Assembly: GCA_031263195.1 (NCBI GenBank)
Contig: JAISGD010000019.1
Coordinates: 1-64,000, forward strand
Direction: 5' to 3'
Source of the DNA: Campylobacteraceae bacterium
Lineage (GTDB): Bacteria > Campylobacterota > Campylobacteria > Campylobacterales > Campylobacteraceae
DNA: 64,000 nucleotides
Positions within the stretch are counted from its first letter, which is position 1, and the number at the start of each line of letters is the position of its first letter. Below the pieces are notes generated by a model. It saw only the letters and a list, made by a program, of their open reading frames with translations, was not told the DNA's origin and ran no database searches. Shown here piece after piece: positions 17,320 through 27,295 of the stretch. Made by a program: the position numbers and the translations under genes.

Positions 17320-18474
17320 TTATTTGGCTGTATTATCACATACTATTTGAATAGTTTTGAGCCATTCTTGTTGTTCTATAGATAGCGACAGTTCCGGATT
17401 GCCCGATATGTCAAGGCGTAAAAGTTTGAGCTTTGTAATCTCCTGAGGCAAGCTTTTGAGTTTATTGGTGCTTATGTCCAAATATTTCAAATTTTCAAGA
17501 TTAGAGATAGAGCGCGGCAGGGCTTCTAATTGATTATTGGCAAGGTTGAGTTTTGACAGGTTACTAAGAGCACCTATTTCCTCGGGTAAATCCAGTAAAA
17601 TATTGTCGCACAGATTGAGGCTTTGCAGGTTTTTCAGCGCGCCGATTTCGGAAGGCAAGTGCATAATACGGTTGATATTTTGGATATTTATTATATTATT
17701 ACCAGCTTCAAACTCTGACAAACTCTCAAGCTCGCTTATCTCTTTTGGAAGTGATGAGAGTTGATTGTTTTGAATATTGAATTTTGTCAATTTTTTCAAT
17801 CGTCTTATGGTTTTTGGAAGCTTTTGTATGAAGTTGTTTGACAAATTTAACTCTTCCAAATCTTCAAGCTGTCCTATATACTGTGACAATTCCGTAATCT
17901 CATTTTCATATAAAAAGAGCTTTTTTATAGCTTTGGCTTTGAACATTTCGGGCGGAAGTATTTTAATGTGGTTACTGCCGAGGTCAAGCAGTATTAAATT
18001 TTCAAGATTACCTATATCTTGCGGTATAAACATCAATTGATTATGGCAAAACAGGATAGTATGAAGGTGCGCAAGATAGCAAATCTCGGACGGTAATTCG
18101 CTGATAGCATTGTATGAGGCGTCAAGAAAACGGAGATTTTTTAGATTGCTTGTTTCACGCGGCAGGATTTGTAGTTTGTTGTCTTTGACATTTAACGAAG
18201 TGATAAGTCCCAAAAAGAAAAGTTCCCGAGGGAGTTCTGCGATACCAAAACGCGATAGATTTACATCTCTTAATATAAGCAGTTTTTGTTTGTCGCGCGG
18301 GAGTCCGCGTTCACACTTAAACCTTATGTCATAGTAGAGTTCATTTATGCCATGTTGATTAGCCCATGATAAAAGTCTGTCAAAAAAGGCATTTGCTATA
18401 TTTGAGATTTCTGCTTTTTTTTCATTTTTTTTTGGCAGCAACTTTTTGATTTTATCGAAAAAACTGTCTAACAT
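17320..18474 (-). CDS. Leucine-rich-repeat protein
   Basis: 384 residues: a charged N-terminal segment of about 70 residues, then some 12-13 tandem LRRs of 23 residues with the pattern L-x-x-L-P-x-E-I-x-x-L-x-N-L-x-x-L-x-L-x-x-N (for example LKSLPQEITKLK). There is no signal peptide, membrane segment, LPXTG or E3-ligase domain, so it is predicted to be cytoplasmic or exported by a signal-less route. LRR solenoids bind proteins. The 23-residue SDS22/Leptospira-like class with LP-x-E-I is common in environmental bacteria. The gene stands alone between a gene-free region and the divergent alaS. Function unknown. Confidence 0.85.
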   Translation of the reverse strand: MLDSFFDKIKKLLPKKNEKKAEISNIANAFFDRLLSWANQHGINELYYDIRFKCERGLPRDKQKLLILRDVNLSRFGIAELPRELFFLGLITSLNVKDNKLQILPRETSNLKNLRFLDASYNAISELPSEICYLAHLHTILFCHNQLMFIPQDIGNLENLILLDLGSNHIKILPPEMFKAKAIKKLFLYENEITELSQYIGQLEDLEELNLSNNFIQKLPKTIRRLKKLTKFNIQNNQLSSLPKEISELESLSEFEAGNNIINIQNINRIMHLPSEIGALKNLQSLNLCDNILLDLPEEIGALSNLSKLNLANNQLEALPRSISNLENLKYLDISTNKLKSLPQEITKLKLLRLDISGNPELSLSIEQQEWLKTIQIVCDNTAK

Positions 18475-18661
18475 AAATCACTTCCTGCATTTGTAATGTC
18501 CTATTCTATCATAATTTATTTTTTTTAACAAAGATTCAGTACTGTCTAAATATATCGCTTGACATGTTAAAAAAGAGAAAAAACCGAAAAATAGACAATG
18601 AAGTAAAATCACTTTAAAACTATTTAGATAAAATATTGGGATTTTTTTATAGGGAAACTAA

Positions 18662-21217
18662 ATGGATATACGGGAAGAGTTTTTAAAATTTTTTGAAAAA
18701 AAAGGACATAAGATAATATCAAGTGCTCCATTGGTGCCCGACGATGAGAGTTTGCTTTTTACAAATGCAGGTATGGTACAATTTAAGAGTATATTCACAG
18801 GCGAAATGCCTGCGCCAAAACCGCCGAAAGCGGCAAGCTGTCAAACTTGCATAAGAGCAGGCGGAAAGCACAACGATCTTGACAATGTCGGTTATACCGC
18901 ACGCCATCACACGTTTTTTGAAATGCTTGGTAATTTTTCGTTTGGAGATTACTTTAAAGAAGAGGCTATTTCACATGCATGGGAGTTTGTGACGGGAGTT
19001 TTGAAATTACCGAAAGAGAAGATTTGGGTAACCGTACACAGTTCGGATGATGAAGCGGAAGCTATCTGGTTACAGTATCTGGATAAAAGCAAGATTTTGC
19101 GTTTAGGTGATAAAGATAATTTTTGGCAGATGGGCGATACGGGACCGTGTGGACCATGCAGCGAAATATTTATAGACCAGGGCGAGGAACATTTTAACAG
19201 TAGTGAAGATTATATGGGCGGTGATGGAGACAGGTTTCTTGAGATTTGGAATCTTGTTTTTATGCAATATGAAAGGGGAGTAGATGGTAAATTAACACCG
19301 CTTCCAAAGCCATCAATAGACACAGGAATGGGGCTTGAGCGTGTTACGGCGATAAAAGAGGGTAAATTTAATAATTATGAGAGTTCGCTTTTTATGCCGC
19401 TTATTGATGAGGTTGCTAAACTTTGTAACAAACCTTATGCGAGCGAAGAGGGGGCAAGTTATAGAGTTATAGCCGATCATATTCGTTCAGTTGTGTTTTT
19501 ACTCGCTCAAGGGGTCAATTTTGACAGAGAGGGCAGGGGATATGTTTTAAGACGTATTTTGCGCCGAGCTGTAAGACATGGTTACCTTTTAGGGCTGAAA
19601 GAGCCGTTTATGTATAAACTTGTAGAACCTTTGATAAAACTAATGGGTAAACACTATGGATATTTAAATCAGAAAAAAGAGGCTATAAAAGAGCAAATTT
19701 TTCTTGAGGAGGAGAGGTTTTTTGCTACTATTGCATCCGGGCTAGAACTTTTTGAAGATGAGCTTAAAAGGACAAAAGAGGAATTCAGCGCTGATGTAGC
19801 TTTTAAGCTTTACGATACTTTTGGTTTCCCGCTTGACTTGACGCAGGATATGTTAAAAAGCAACAATATAATTGTTGATACTGTGCGGTTTGACGAATTG
19901 ATGAACGAGCAGAAAAAACGGGCTAAAGCTTCGTGGAAAGGAAGTGGCGATAAGGCTGTACACGGTGACTTTAAAGAGCTTTTAAACAGTTTTGGACTCA
20001 ATAAATTTGTAGGATATGAAAGTGAACGTGTTACTTCTAAGGTTTTAGCGGTTTTAAGTGAGGATTATAAAAAAATAGACACTTTAGATACATATAAAAA
20101 AGGGTGGGTTTTTTTGGAAAATACTCCTTTTTATGCACAAAGCGGTGGACAGTGCGGCGATAAGGGTGAGCTTTTAGGAGTGGGCGAAGTTATAGATACG
20201 CAAAAGTTTTTTGATTTAAATCTCTCTTTGGTAAACGCTAAAAAAGCTATTCAAGTCGGCGATATAGTGGAAGCCGTAGTTTCAAAAGATAGAATAGAAA
20301 TCTCCAAACATCACTCTGCTACACATCTTTTGCATAGTGCATTAAGGGCTGTTTTGGGTTCTCATGTAGCGCAGGCAGGTTCTTTAGTGGAAGCCGGACG
20401 GCTTAGATTTGACTTTTCGCATCCAAAGGCGATGAGTGTTGAAGAGTTAACTAAAACAGAGCGATTTGTAAATGAAGCGATATTAAAGGCGATAGAAACT
20501 AAAACGGAGATTATGAGTATAGATGATGCTAAAAACAGCGGCGCAATTGCACTTTTTGGCGAAAAATACGGAAGTAAAGTTCGCGTGGTGAGTTTTGAAG
20601 ATACGAGTATAGAGTTTTGTGGCGGTATACATGTAAAAAACAGCGGCGTTATAGGTAGTTTTTTTATAACAAAAGAGAGTGGCGTTAGTGCGGGAGTAAG
20701 ACGTATTGAGGCTGTGTGCGGAAATGCTGCATTGGAGTTGGTACGCACATGGAGAAGCGAACTTGGCATGATAAGAGAGAGTTTGAAATCCAAAGAGGCT
20801 TTAATTGGTATAGAGAGACTAAAAAATGAGATAAAAGAGCTAAAATTTAAAATCTCATCACTTGAAGAAAGCGGTAACGATAAAAAATTTACAGGCACTA
20901 GTATAAATGGTGTAGAGGTTATCATAGATGAGTTGCAATCCGGCGATATAAAAAAGAGTATAGATGAGTTAAAAAACCAAAAAGAGCGTGTCGCTATTCT
21001 TCTGTTTCAAAGTAGCGGCGACAAGGTTACAATAGCCGCAGGCGCGAAAAACTGTGTTTTGAAAGCCGGCGCATGGATAAAAGAGATAGCTCCTATAGTT
21101 GGCGGCGGCGGCGGCGGAAGGGATGATTTCGCGCAAGCAGGCGGCAAAGATGCTTCAAAAATCAAAGAAGCTAAAGATTTGGCATTAAAATATGCCATTG
21201 CAGCACTGGAGCAGTAA
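18662..21217 (+). CDS. alaS: Alanyl-tRNA synthetase
   Basis: 851 residues, full family length. Class II catalytic core at the N terminus (motif with [17 protein letters not shown], and DTGMGLERV), the editing domain with the zinc-site [12 protein letters not shown] near residue 543 and CGGIHV near 658, and the C-terminal DHHA1/oligomerisation domain ending in the Gly-rich [15 protein letters not shown]. It charges tRNA-Ala in the cytoplasm and hydrolyses mischarged Ser/Gly. It heads the unit alaS-maf-ABC ATPase-pbpA, a conserved Campylobacter order apart from the ABC gene. Confidence 0.97.
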   Translation: MDIREEFLKFFEKKGHKIISSAPLVPDDESLLFTNAGMVQFKSIFTGEMPAPKPPKAASCQTCIRAGGKHNDLDNVGYTARHHTFFEMLGNFSFGDYFKEEAISHAWEFVTGVLKLPKEKIWVTVHSSDDEAEAIWLQYLDKSKILRLGDKDNFWQMGDTGPCGPCSEIFIDQGEEHFNSSEDYMGGDGDRFLEIWNLVFMQYERGVDGKLTPLPKPSIDTGMGLERVTAIKEGKFNNYESSLFMPLIDEVAKLCNKPYASEEGASYRVIADHIRSVVFLLAQGVNFDREGRGYVLRRILRRAVRHGYLLGLKEPFMYKLVEPLIKLMGKHYGYLNQKKEAIKEQIFLEEERFFATIASGLELFEDELKRTKEEFSADVAFKLYDTFGFPLDLTQDMLKSNNIIVDTVRFDELMNEQKKRAKASWKGSGDKAVHGDFKELLNSFGLNKFVGYESERVTSKVLAVLSEDYKKIDTLDTYKKGWVFLENTPFYAQSGGQCGDKGELLGVGEVIDTQKFFDLNLSLVNAKKAIQVGDIVEAVVSKDRIEISKHHSATHLLHSALRAVLGSHVAQAGSLVEAGRLRFDFSHPKAMSVEELTKTERFVNEAILKAIETKTEIMSIDDAKNSGAIALFGEKYGSKVRVVSFEDTSIEFCGGIHVKNSGVIGSFFITKESGVSAGVRRIEAVCGNAALELVRTWRSELGMIRESLKSKEALIGIERLKNEIKELKFKISSLEESGNDKKFTGTSINGVEVIIDELQSGDIKKSIDELKNQKERVAILLFQSSGDKVTIAAGAKNCVLKAGAWIKEIAPIVGGGGGGRDDFAQAGGKDASKIKEAKDLALKYAIAALEQ

Positions 21218-21254
21218 TTGAAATTTAAAGAGTTTACGCAGGATTAGAGTGCAA

Positions 21255-21827
21255 ATGAAAAAAATAATAGCTTTGGGTTCTTCATCGTCTACAAGAGTAA
21301 AAATTTTGAAAAATGCCGGTATAGCTTTTGTTCAAAGAAGTTTGGATTTTGATGAGAGCGGTATTAAAAGTATAAATGCATATGATTTTACATATGAGAT
21401 AGCTAAAGGTAAAGCGACTCATTATCTGAAAACGTATCCTTTTGATATGCCTTTTCTTGTCGCTGATACTGTTGTGGCAGTTTGCGGTAGACTTCTTGGA
21501 AAAGCACGCGATATAAATGAGGCGCGTGAAATGCTCTCTTTACAAAGCGGCAGCAGTATTTCAATTATTACTTGCATGATATATAAGAGTTTGAAATCGG
21601 AGCTTACCGACTTGTCATCAACTTTATATGAATTTGATAGATTTAAAAGTGATGATTTGGAAACTTATCTTGAAAGCGGTGAGTGGCAAGGTAAAGCCGG
21701 CGCTTGCATGGTGGAGGGCTTTTGTAAACCGTATATTAAAAAGTCTATTGGACTTGAGAGTACCGCAATGGGGTTAAGCCTTGAGCGATTATTGCCATTT
21801 TTGGAGCTTGAAGATGGTGGAGTGTAA
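21255..21827 (+). CDS. maf: Maf-family nucleotide pyrophosphatase
   Basis: 190 residues with the Maf signature: IALGSSSSTRVKILKNAGI at the N terminus, LVADTVVAVCGRLLGKARD (catalytic Asp), and KAGACMVEGFCKPYIKKSIGLES near the C terminus. Maf proteins hydrolyse non-canonical or damaged NTPs to NMP and PPi and can block septation. The ATG at 21255 is used; a GTG two codons upstream (21249), 5 bp after AGGA, is an equally possible start. The 3' end overlaps the next gene. Confidence 0.9.
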   Translation: MKKIIALGSSSSTRVKILKNAGIAFVQRSLDFDESGIKSINAYDFTYEIAKGKATHYLKTYPFDMPFLVADTVVAVCGRLLGKARDINEAREMLSLQSGSSISIITCMIYKSLKSELTDLSSTLYEFDRFKSDDLETYLESGEWQGKAGACMVEGFCKPYIKKSIGLESTAMGLSLERLLPFLELEDGGV

Positions 21828-22506
21828 AAAGCTCAGAATTTTAAACGGCAAAAAAGAGCTTTTAAATATACAATTCAAACTAAGCGGTTCGCTCTCTTTT
21901 GTGGGACAAAGCGGAAGCGGTAAAAGTCTGACTTTAAAAGCGATTTTAGGGCTTTTGCCAAATAGTCTTATATGCGAAGCAGAATTTAATGCTGATTTTC
22001 GTATGGAGGCGGGAAGTACGATAAGTTTCGTACCTCAAAATCCTTTTACCGCGCTATCGCCGATGACGAAAATATCAAAGCAGTTTTTTGCATCTAAAAT
22101 TAAGCAAAAAGAGTGTATAAATATGGTGGGATTGGATGAGGAGTTATTGGATAGATTCTCCAGTGAACTTAGCGGAGGGCAGTTACAACGTGTAATTATT
22201 GCGATGGCATTGGCAAAAAATCCGAGACTTTTACTGCTTGATGAGCCTACGACTGCTTTGGATTTTGATATGAAAGAGAGAGTTATCGCTTTGTTGGAAG
22301 AGTTGCATAAAAAGATAGGTTTTGAGATGATTTTTGTAACACACGAGTTGTTTTTGGCAAAAAGAGTTTGCAAAGAGTGCATTGTATTAAAAAATGGTAT
22401 AGTTGTAGAAAGAGGAGCAAGCGAGAAGATTTTTAACTCCCCGACATGTGAATATACAAAAGCGCTTTTAAATGTAGGATTTGAAAATAGGAGTTTCAGG
22501 CAATGA
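21814..22506 (+). CDS. Orphan ABC ATPase, peptide/nickel (DppD/NikD) type
   Basis: 230 residues, one nucleotide-binding domain: Walker A GQSGSGKS (31-38), Q-loop FVPQNP, signature LSGGQLQRV (119-127), Walker B LLLLDEPT and H-loop FVTHE. The composition of the signature region and the C-terminal SPTCEYTKALL fit the dipeptide/oligopeptide/nickel importer class. The first ATG with a GGAG site (21814) is chosen over the upstream TTG at 21781, giving a 14-bp overlap with maf; it overlaps pbpA by 4 bp. No permease or binding protein is adjacent; a matching-type permease stands alone at 45308-46267. Confidence 0.85.
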   Translation: MVECKKLRILNGKKELLNIQFKLSGSLSFVGQSGSGKSLTLKAILGLLPNSLICEAEFNADFRMEAGSTISFVPQNPFTALSPMTKISKQFFASKIKQKECINMVGLDEELLDRFSSELSGGQLQRVIIAMALAKNPRLLLLDEPTTALDFDMKERVIALLEELHKKIGFEMIFVTHELFLAKRVCKECIVLKNGIVVERGASEKIFNSPTCEYTKALLNVGFENRSFRQ

Positions 22507-24536
22507 GTGGAAATATGCAAGAGTCGAAAAATAGTGGTAAAAAAAGTACTATTGTAACATCTTTTGTTATGATAATACGTATTTTAAAGTACTGTGTGCA
22601 AAGCAATAAGCGAATCATTATCGCCGGTTTAGTAGTGATTTTAGCAGCGTTTTGCATATTTGCCGTTAATATTTATCAAAATGCCTATTATCAAGCTTTT
22701 GGGCTTATTAATTATTACCCCAAGCTTACAACACAGTTTTTTGATAGAAACGGTGAATTGGTAGCGAACTACTTTGAAGATGAAAATAGATTATACGCGG
22801 AATTTGAAGAGATACCATATCGTATGGTAGAGGCGCTTGTGGCTATTGAAGATACAGTCTTTTTTGAACACGAGGGAATAAATGTAGAGGCAATTTTTAG
22901 AGCAACCCTCAAAAATATAAAAAGTATGAAGTTTTCCGAAGGGGCAAGCACATTGACGCAACAGCTTGTGAAAAATACGCTTCTTACGCGCGAGAAGACG
23001 TTCAAAAGAAAATTGAACGAAGCGCTAATTGCGCTTATCATAGAGCGAAATTTGACCAAAGAGCAGATAATGGAGCGGTATCTTAATCATATCTATTTCG
23101 GACACGGTTATTACGGTGTGAGGACTGCTGCTGAAGGATATTTTAGGAAATCTCTTGCACAATTGAGTCTCAAAGAGATAGCGATGCTTGTCGGTATACC
23201 ACGACAGCCGAATAGCTATGACCCGACAAAAAATCTTAATTTAACGCTTGCTCGCGCCAACTCCGTATTAAGCCGTATGAAAAATTTGGGTTGGATAAGT
23301 GAAGAGGAGTATAATGAAGCGGTTGCGGAACAAGTAAATGTTTACAATGATACGCTCTCTAAAAATCAAGCTCCATATGCTGTAGATGAGGCTATTAGAG
23401 AGGCAAATATTTTATATGATGATGTGCGAAGCGGCGGATACAAGATATATCTGGGAATTGATTTAAAAACTCAACAGTTAGCCAGTGAGGCGCTTGAGTT
23501 TGGATATCAAAAGATATTGGAGAGATATAAAGACGCCAATACATCTATACTAAATGGCGCGATTGTTGTGCTCGATAACTTTAATGGTGATATTTTAGCT
23601 CTTGTAGGAGGGCATAATTACACATTCAGTGCGTTCAACAGAGCTGTTTTGGCAAATAGACAACTTGGAAGCAGTTTCAAGCCGTTTTTATATCAAATAG
23701 CATTGGATGCCGGATACTCAACGATGGATTTGATACCGGACATATCAAGAGTTTATGTTGAGGAAGGAGCTGCAAAAAATGAGACAAAAGAGTGGACACC
23801 TAAAAATATAGAGGGTAATTTTCAAGGATTTATTACGTTAAAAGATGCTCTAATGCGTTCGCGCAATCTTGCTACGATAAATTTAGTATCAAGCATAGGA
23901 CTTGAAACTGTGCACAGAGAACTTATAGGTATGGGCTTTGAAAATGTCCCCAAAGATTTGTCTATATCACTTGGAAGTCTCGGTATGTCACCTTTGGAGT
24001 ATAGTAAATTTTATGGAATGTTTGCAAACGGCGGTATTCTCGTAGAACCTAAAATGATAAAAAAGATTGTGAATAGATATAATGCGGAACGACTGTTCGA
24101 GAGTGAAAAGAGGCAGGTTCTGGACGCAGCTCAAAACTATCTGATGATTGATATGCTAAAAGCGGTGGTCGAGAGCGGAACGGGTAGGGCAGCACATGTA
24201 AATGGCATAGAGATAGCCGGTAAGACAGGTACTTCAAATAATAACGTGGATGCGTGGTTTTGCGGTATAAGTCCGGATATAAACGTGATGGTTTGGTATG
24301 GAAATGATGATAATACACCTATGGCGGCAAGTGAAGTCGGCGGGCGCACATCAACAGCGCCGTTTGCCTATTTTATGCAAAATTATCTAAAGCTTTATCC
24401 GGAGACAAGACGCAAATTTCCAATACCACAAGGTGTTACAAAGAGCATATATAATGGAAAAGAGGAGTATTTTACAGTTAAATCACCTCTACCGTCAAGT
24501 TCAAGAACTGCGGCAACGGATAATATACTCTTTTAA
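22503..24536 (+). CDS. pbpA: Bifunctional class A penicillin-binding protein (PBP1a)
   Basis: 677 residues: cytoplasmic tail, membrane anchor (about 38-60), glycosyltransferase GT51 domain with EDTVFFEHEGI (catalytic Glu116) and EGASTLTQQLVKN, then the transpeptidase domain with SSFK (Ser390), an S-R-N motif and KTGT near 570. It polymerises and cross-links peptidoglycan in the periplasm. It overlaps the ABC ATPase gene upstream and, by 4 bp, the convergent cpoB downstream. The order alaS-maf-pbpA is conserved in Campylobacter; the intervening ATPase is the extra element. Confidence 0.95.
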   Translation: MSGNMQESKNSGKKSTIVTSFVMIIRILKYCVQSNKRIIIAGLVVILAAFCIFAVNIYQNAYYQAFGLINYYPKLTTQFFDRNGELVANYFEDENRLYAEFEEIPYRMVEALVAIEDTVFFEHEGINVEAIFRATLKNIKSMKFSEGASTLTQQLVKNTLLTREKTFKRKLNEALIALIIERNLTKEQIMERYLNHIYFGHGYYGVRTAAEGYFRKSLAQLSLKEIAMLVGIPRQPNSYDPTKNLNLTLARANSVLSRMKNLGWISEEEYNEAVAEQVNVYNDTLSKNQAPYAVDEAIREANILYDDVRSGGYKIYLGIDLKTQQLASEALEFGYQKILERYKDANTSILNGAIVVLDNFNGDILALVGGHNYTFSAFNRAVLANRQLGSSFKPFLYQIALDAGYSTMDLIPDISRVYVEEGAAKNETKEWTPKNIEGNFQGFITLKDALMRSRNLATINLVSSIGLETVHRELIGMGFENVPKDLSISLGSLGMSPLEYSKFYGMFANGGILVEPKMIKKIVNRYNAERLFESEKRQVLDAAQNYLMIDMLKAVVESGTGRAAHVNGIEIAGKTGTSNNNVDAWFCGISPDINVMVWYGNDDNTPMAASEVGGRTSTAPFAYFMQNYLKLYPETRRKFPIPQGVTKSIYNGKEEYFTVKSPLPSSSRTAATDNILF

Positions 24537-25450
24537 TTTCTATTTGGAGAGGCTTTTGCCTCTTTGCTTTCAGGATAGCTTGTCTTTAAGAGTTTGTAAA
24601 ATTGATTTGCATTAGCGGTGTCGCTAAGCTTATCAAACGATATAGCGGTGTGATACAAAAGTCTTGGCATATAATCTGCTTTATCATAAAGCTTAACGCT
24701 TTTTTTATAGTTTACGATAGCTTCGCTCCAATTTTCACTGAAGTATTCTGCTTCGCCAAGCATGTAATTGTTTCGTGCAGGTTTATATCCGCGCGATATT
24801 AATTCGGAAAAGTACTTTTTGGAGTTGCTATACTCTCTATTGGTAAGTAGTTTTTCGCCCTCTTTGGATAACTCTTCAGATGAGATATTTGCACTAAATT
24901 GACTTTGAACCGTAACTGTTTGGTTTTTTTTGCCTTCAAGTGTTGTTATGCGCTTGTCTAAAGCAGCGTAATTTGCGCTCAAAGTATCCACCATAGATGT
25001 AAGTTCTGCTAAAACAGATTTAACTGTTTGTTGATTGGTGATCTCTATATTGCGACTCTCTTTGGCATATTTTTCAAGTTCATTGATATCATTTTTAAGC
25101 TTTGCAATATCAGTATTTTGTTCGGTTTGATTAGCGTCTATAGTTTGAATAGTTTGTGAGATAGAAGCGATTTTGCCGTTTAAGCTATCCAATAGCGATA
25201 TAACTCCGTCAGACTTTTCGATCGTAGCGTCTATTGTATTTTTAAACCTTTTTAATTCTAACGATAAATCTTCGGTTTTTTTGTTTATATTCAGCAGATA
25301 CTTTTCACTGTCAGTTAATCCATATGGAGAGTTTGAGTCAAATTTACCCGCGTCAAATGCAGATGGTTCGGCGTTAAGAACCGATATTAATAAAAAACCC
25401 CATATGCAAAAAACATATGAGGTTTGTATTTGAAAAAAAACTTTCATCAA
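24533..25450 (-). CDS. cpoB: Tol-Pal coordinator CpoB/YbgF
   Basis: 305-residue periplasmic protein: N-terminal signal/hydrophobic segment (about 10-27), a long coiled coil (about 60-180) with heptads such as NDINELEKYAKESRN, then C-terminal TPR repeats (GEKLLTNREYSNSKKYF, YMLGEAEYFSENWSEAIVNYKKS). CpoB links the Tol complex to PBP1b and peptidoglycan synthesis in E. coli; here it is the last gene of the Tol-Pal unit and abuts the convergent pbpA, a PBP. It starts right after the pal stop (no intergenic bases). Confidence 0.88.
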   Translation of the reverse strand: MMKVFFQIQTSYVFCIWGFLLISVLNAEPSAFDAGKFDSNSPYGLTDSEKYLLNINKKTEDLSLELKRFKNTIDATIEKSDGVISLLDSLNGKIASISQTIQTIDANQTEQNTDIAKLKNDINELEKYAKESRNIEITNQQTVKSVLAELTSMVDTLSANYAALDKRITTLEGKKNQTVTVQSQFSANISSEELSKEGEKLLTNREYSNSKKYFSELISRGYKPARNNYMLGEAEYFSENWSEAIVNYKKSVKLYDKADYMPRLLYHTAISFDKLSDTANANQFYKLLKTSYPESKEAKASPNRN

Positions 25451-25957
25451 TTATGGGATAAGTTTAAAATCAACTCTTCTATTTTGGCTCCAGCACTCTT
25501 TTGAAGAGCTTGTACAAGCAGGATTGCTCTCACCGTAACTTACTATGGTTACTCTGCTCTCCGGAACACCATTGGCTACAAGTTCGTCTTTAACAGCTTT
25601 AGCTCTTTTAAGACCAAGCGCATAATTGTACTCGTCTGTACCCCATTCATCACAATTGCCCTCAACCTTAACGTTTAATCCGGCAGCATCGGCACCAGTA
25701 AATAAGTTAGCGTTATTTTCAATAGCATTAAGCTCGCTTGACTTAACACTAAATTGGTCAAAATTAAAATAGATGCTTCTTGCCGCACCCTCCAGTTTTG
25801 TAATCAAATCCAACGCATTCGCATCATCAGTGATTGTAGAAGCGCCACTAGCTTTTACATCAACATATTCATCGCCCGCATCAACTTGAGCTTTCTTTGA
25901 ACAACCGCTCAATAAAAATAGCGCCATTACGGCACATATAAGTAACTTTTTACTCAT
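25451..25957 (-). CDS. pal: Peptidoglycan-associated lipoprotein Pal
   Basis: 168-residue lipoprotein: signal peptide with lipobox L-S-G-C, then an OmpA C-terminal domain with IYFNFDQFSVK, VEGNCDEWGTDEYN and NRRVDFKL, the residues that hold meso-diaminopimelate. It tethers the outer membrane to peptidoglycan and is loaded by TolB. In Campylobacter this is Omp18. It sits between tolB and cpoB in the usual order. Confidence 0.96.
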   Translation of the reverse strand: MSKKLLICAVMALFLLSGCSKKAQVDAGDEYVDVKASGASTITDDANALDLITKLEGAARSIYFNFDQFSVKSSELNAIENNANLFTGADAAGLNVKVEGNCDEWGTDEYNYALGLKRAKAVKDELVANGVPESRVTIVSYGESNPACTSSSKECWSQNRRVDFKLIP

Positions 25958-26017
25958 AACCTCTTACCACCTTTCTTTTAGGAAAATTTTTATAATTCTA
26001 TCATAAATTTATTAAAA

Positions 26018-27292
26018 TTACCAATCTAATGACTGTATTTTACCTACGTGTATGGGAAAGTGAAAACTTTTATTGACGCTTAGTCTCACAATGCCTAATG
26101 CGCTCTCATTCGCATAATCTTTTATAAATAATACGCTGCCTCCGTCATGCGAAAAACGGGGAAAAAGATTTTTGCTTGTAGCCGTGAGTTGCCTTATAAA
26201 ATCGGTCTTTGTCGAGATTAGATAGAGATTAAATACTTGCTGACCAAATTCACTTGCTTTGTCGCGTCCGGAATAGACTATATAATGTTTGTATGTTGAA
26301 GCGGAAGAGTTATTTTTGCCGTGATAAACCATCTGTTCAACTCTATCCTCTTTTAATGCTTTTGAAAATATATTCGGATATCCCAATCTATCGGATACAA
26401 AAACTACTCTTGTGTCATCATCTACAAAATTTCCACTTACATCAACGCCTCGATAGTTTGTAATTCTGGTAAGCGCTTTACTGTTTAGATCATACATAAA
26501 AATATCGGCTTGTTCATCAGGCGCCATTGTTAAAAGCAGTTTATTGCTGTCATTGCTTATATCAGATACTATCAGTATTCCATCACCGCTTATAATCTCT
26601 TCTCTTTGTCCACTCATAATGGAAACTTTGTAAACTGTCGGTCTTTTACCGCTGTTTGAAGTGTAATAAAAACTATTTTGCTCTTTGTCTGCCCATTTGG
26701 GAAATATATTAAGTCCACCTTTTACGATAGTTTGCTGAAAAGTTAGAGTATAGTCTGAAATGACTATCTCGCTTTCACCCGGAGCCGTATTTTTAGAGAA
26801 AACAATATACCTGTTCATCCAATCCACAGGTTCCTGTTTAGTATCCTTGACTACGCTCATTATAATAGAGTGCGCTAAAAACGGATAGTGGCTTGCTTTG
26901 GATATTTTAAAACTTCTGTCGCTTATGATGCTGCCACTTCTTGTATTAATAAGTTTTGTATTTACCGTAACAGAGTCGTCTAACTCTTCTGTGATTTTAT
27001 ATCGCAATACAAGGTCTGTTTTTGTGTCTATGCCATATCCGACACGGTTGCTGTCATCCCAACCCGAAACGCCGTAAGATTCGTTAATACTATAATATGT
27101 AGTGATTTTTAAATCCGCTACAAGGAGTTTGAAAATGTTATTTCTTAAAAGACTGCTTACTCCCGAGTTGCTAGCGTCTTGGAGTTGAATAATAGGCAAT
27201 TTATCCATAGTTTTTATTACCTCTATTGTAGCGTCGTTGACTGCAAACAGGCTTGTAAGACTAAAAATGACTGCAAAAATTATCTTTTTCAT
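26018..27292 (-). CDS. tolB: Periplasmic beta-propeller TolB
   Basis: 424 residues: signal peptide (about 1-17), an N-terminal alpha/beta domain, and a C-terminal propeller with WD40-like/PD40 repeats (ISNDSNKLLLTMAP, VVFVSDRLGYPNIF, NLFPRFSHDGGSVLFI). TolB binds Pal in the periplasm and passes it to the TolQRA motor. Only 3 bp separate it from the TonB/TolA-like gene, and 60 bp from pal. Confidence 0.93.
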   Translation of the reverse strand: MKKIIFAVIFSLTSLFAVNDATIEVIKTMDKLPIIQLQDASNSGVSSLLRNNIFKLLVADLKITTYYSINESYGVSGWDDSNRVGYGIDTKTDLVLRYKITEELDDSVTVNTKLINTRSGSIISDRSFKISKASHYPFLAHSIIMSVVKDTKQEPVDWMNRYIVFSKNTAPGESEIVISDYTLTFQQTIVKGGLNIFPKWADKEQNSFYYTSNSGKRPTVYKVSIMSGQREEIISGDGILIVSDISNDSNKLLLTMAPDEQADIFMYDLNSKALTRITNYRGVDVSGNFVDDDTRVVFVSDRLGYPNIFSKALKEDRVEQMVYHGKNNSSASTYKHYIVYSGRDKASEFGQQVFNLYLISTKTDFIRQLTATSKNLFPRFSHDGGSVLFIKDYANESALGIVRLSVNKSFHFPIHVGKIQSLDW

Positions 27293-27295
27293 TGT

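Noticed and set aside
18151-18166. TGTTTCACGCGGCA, a partial match to parS, inside the LRR gene
   Set aside because: Only the left half matches the parS consensus; the right half is not its inverted repeat.
20362-20925. Minus-strand 187-codon frame inside alaS
   Set aside because: Low-complexity Ser/Leu/Ile composition, fully antisense to a conserved essential gene.
21101-21117. GGC trinucleotide run in alaS as a possible contingency repeat
   Set aside because: It encodes the conserved Gly-rich loop of the AlaRS C-terminal domain, and three-base changes would not shift the frame.
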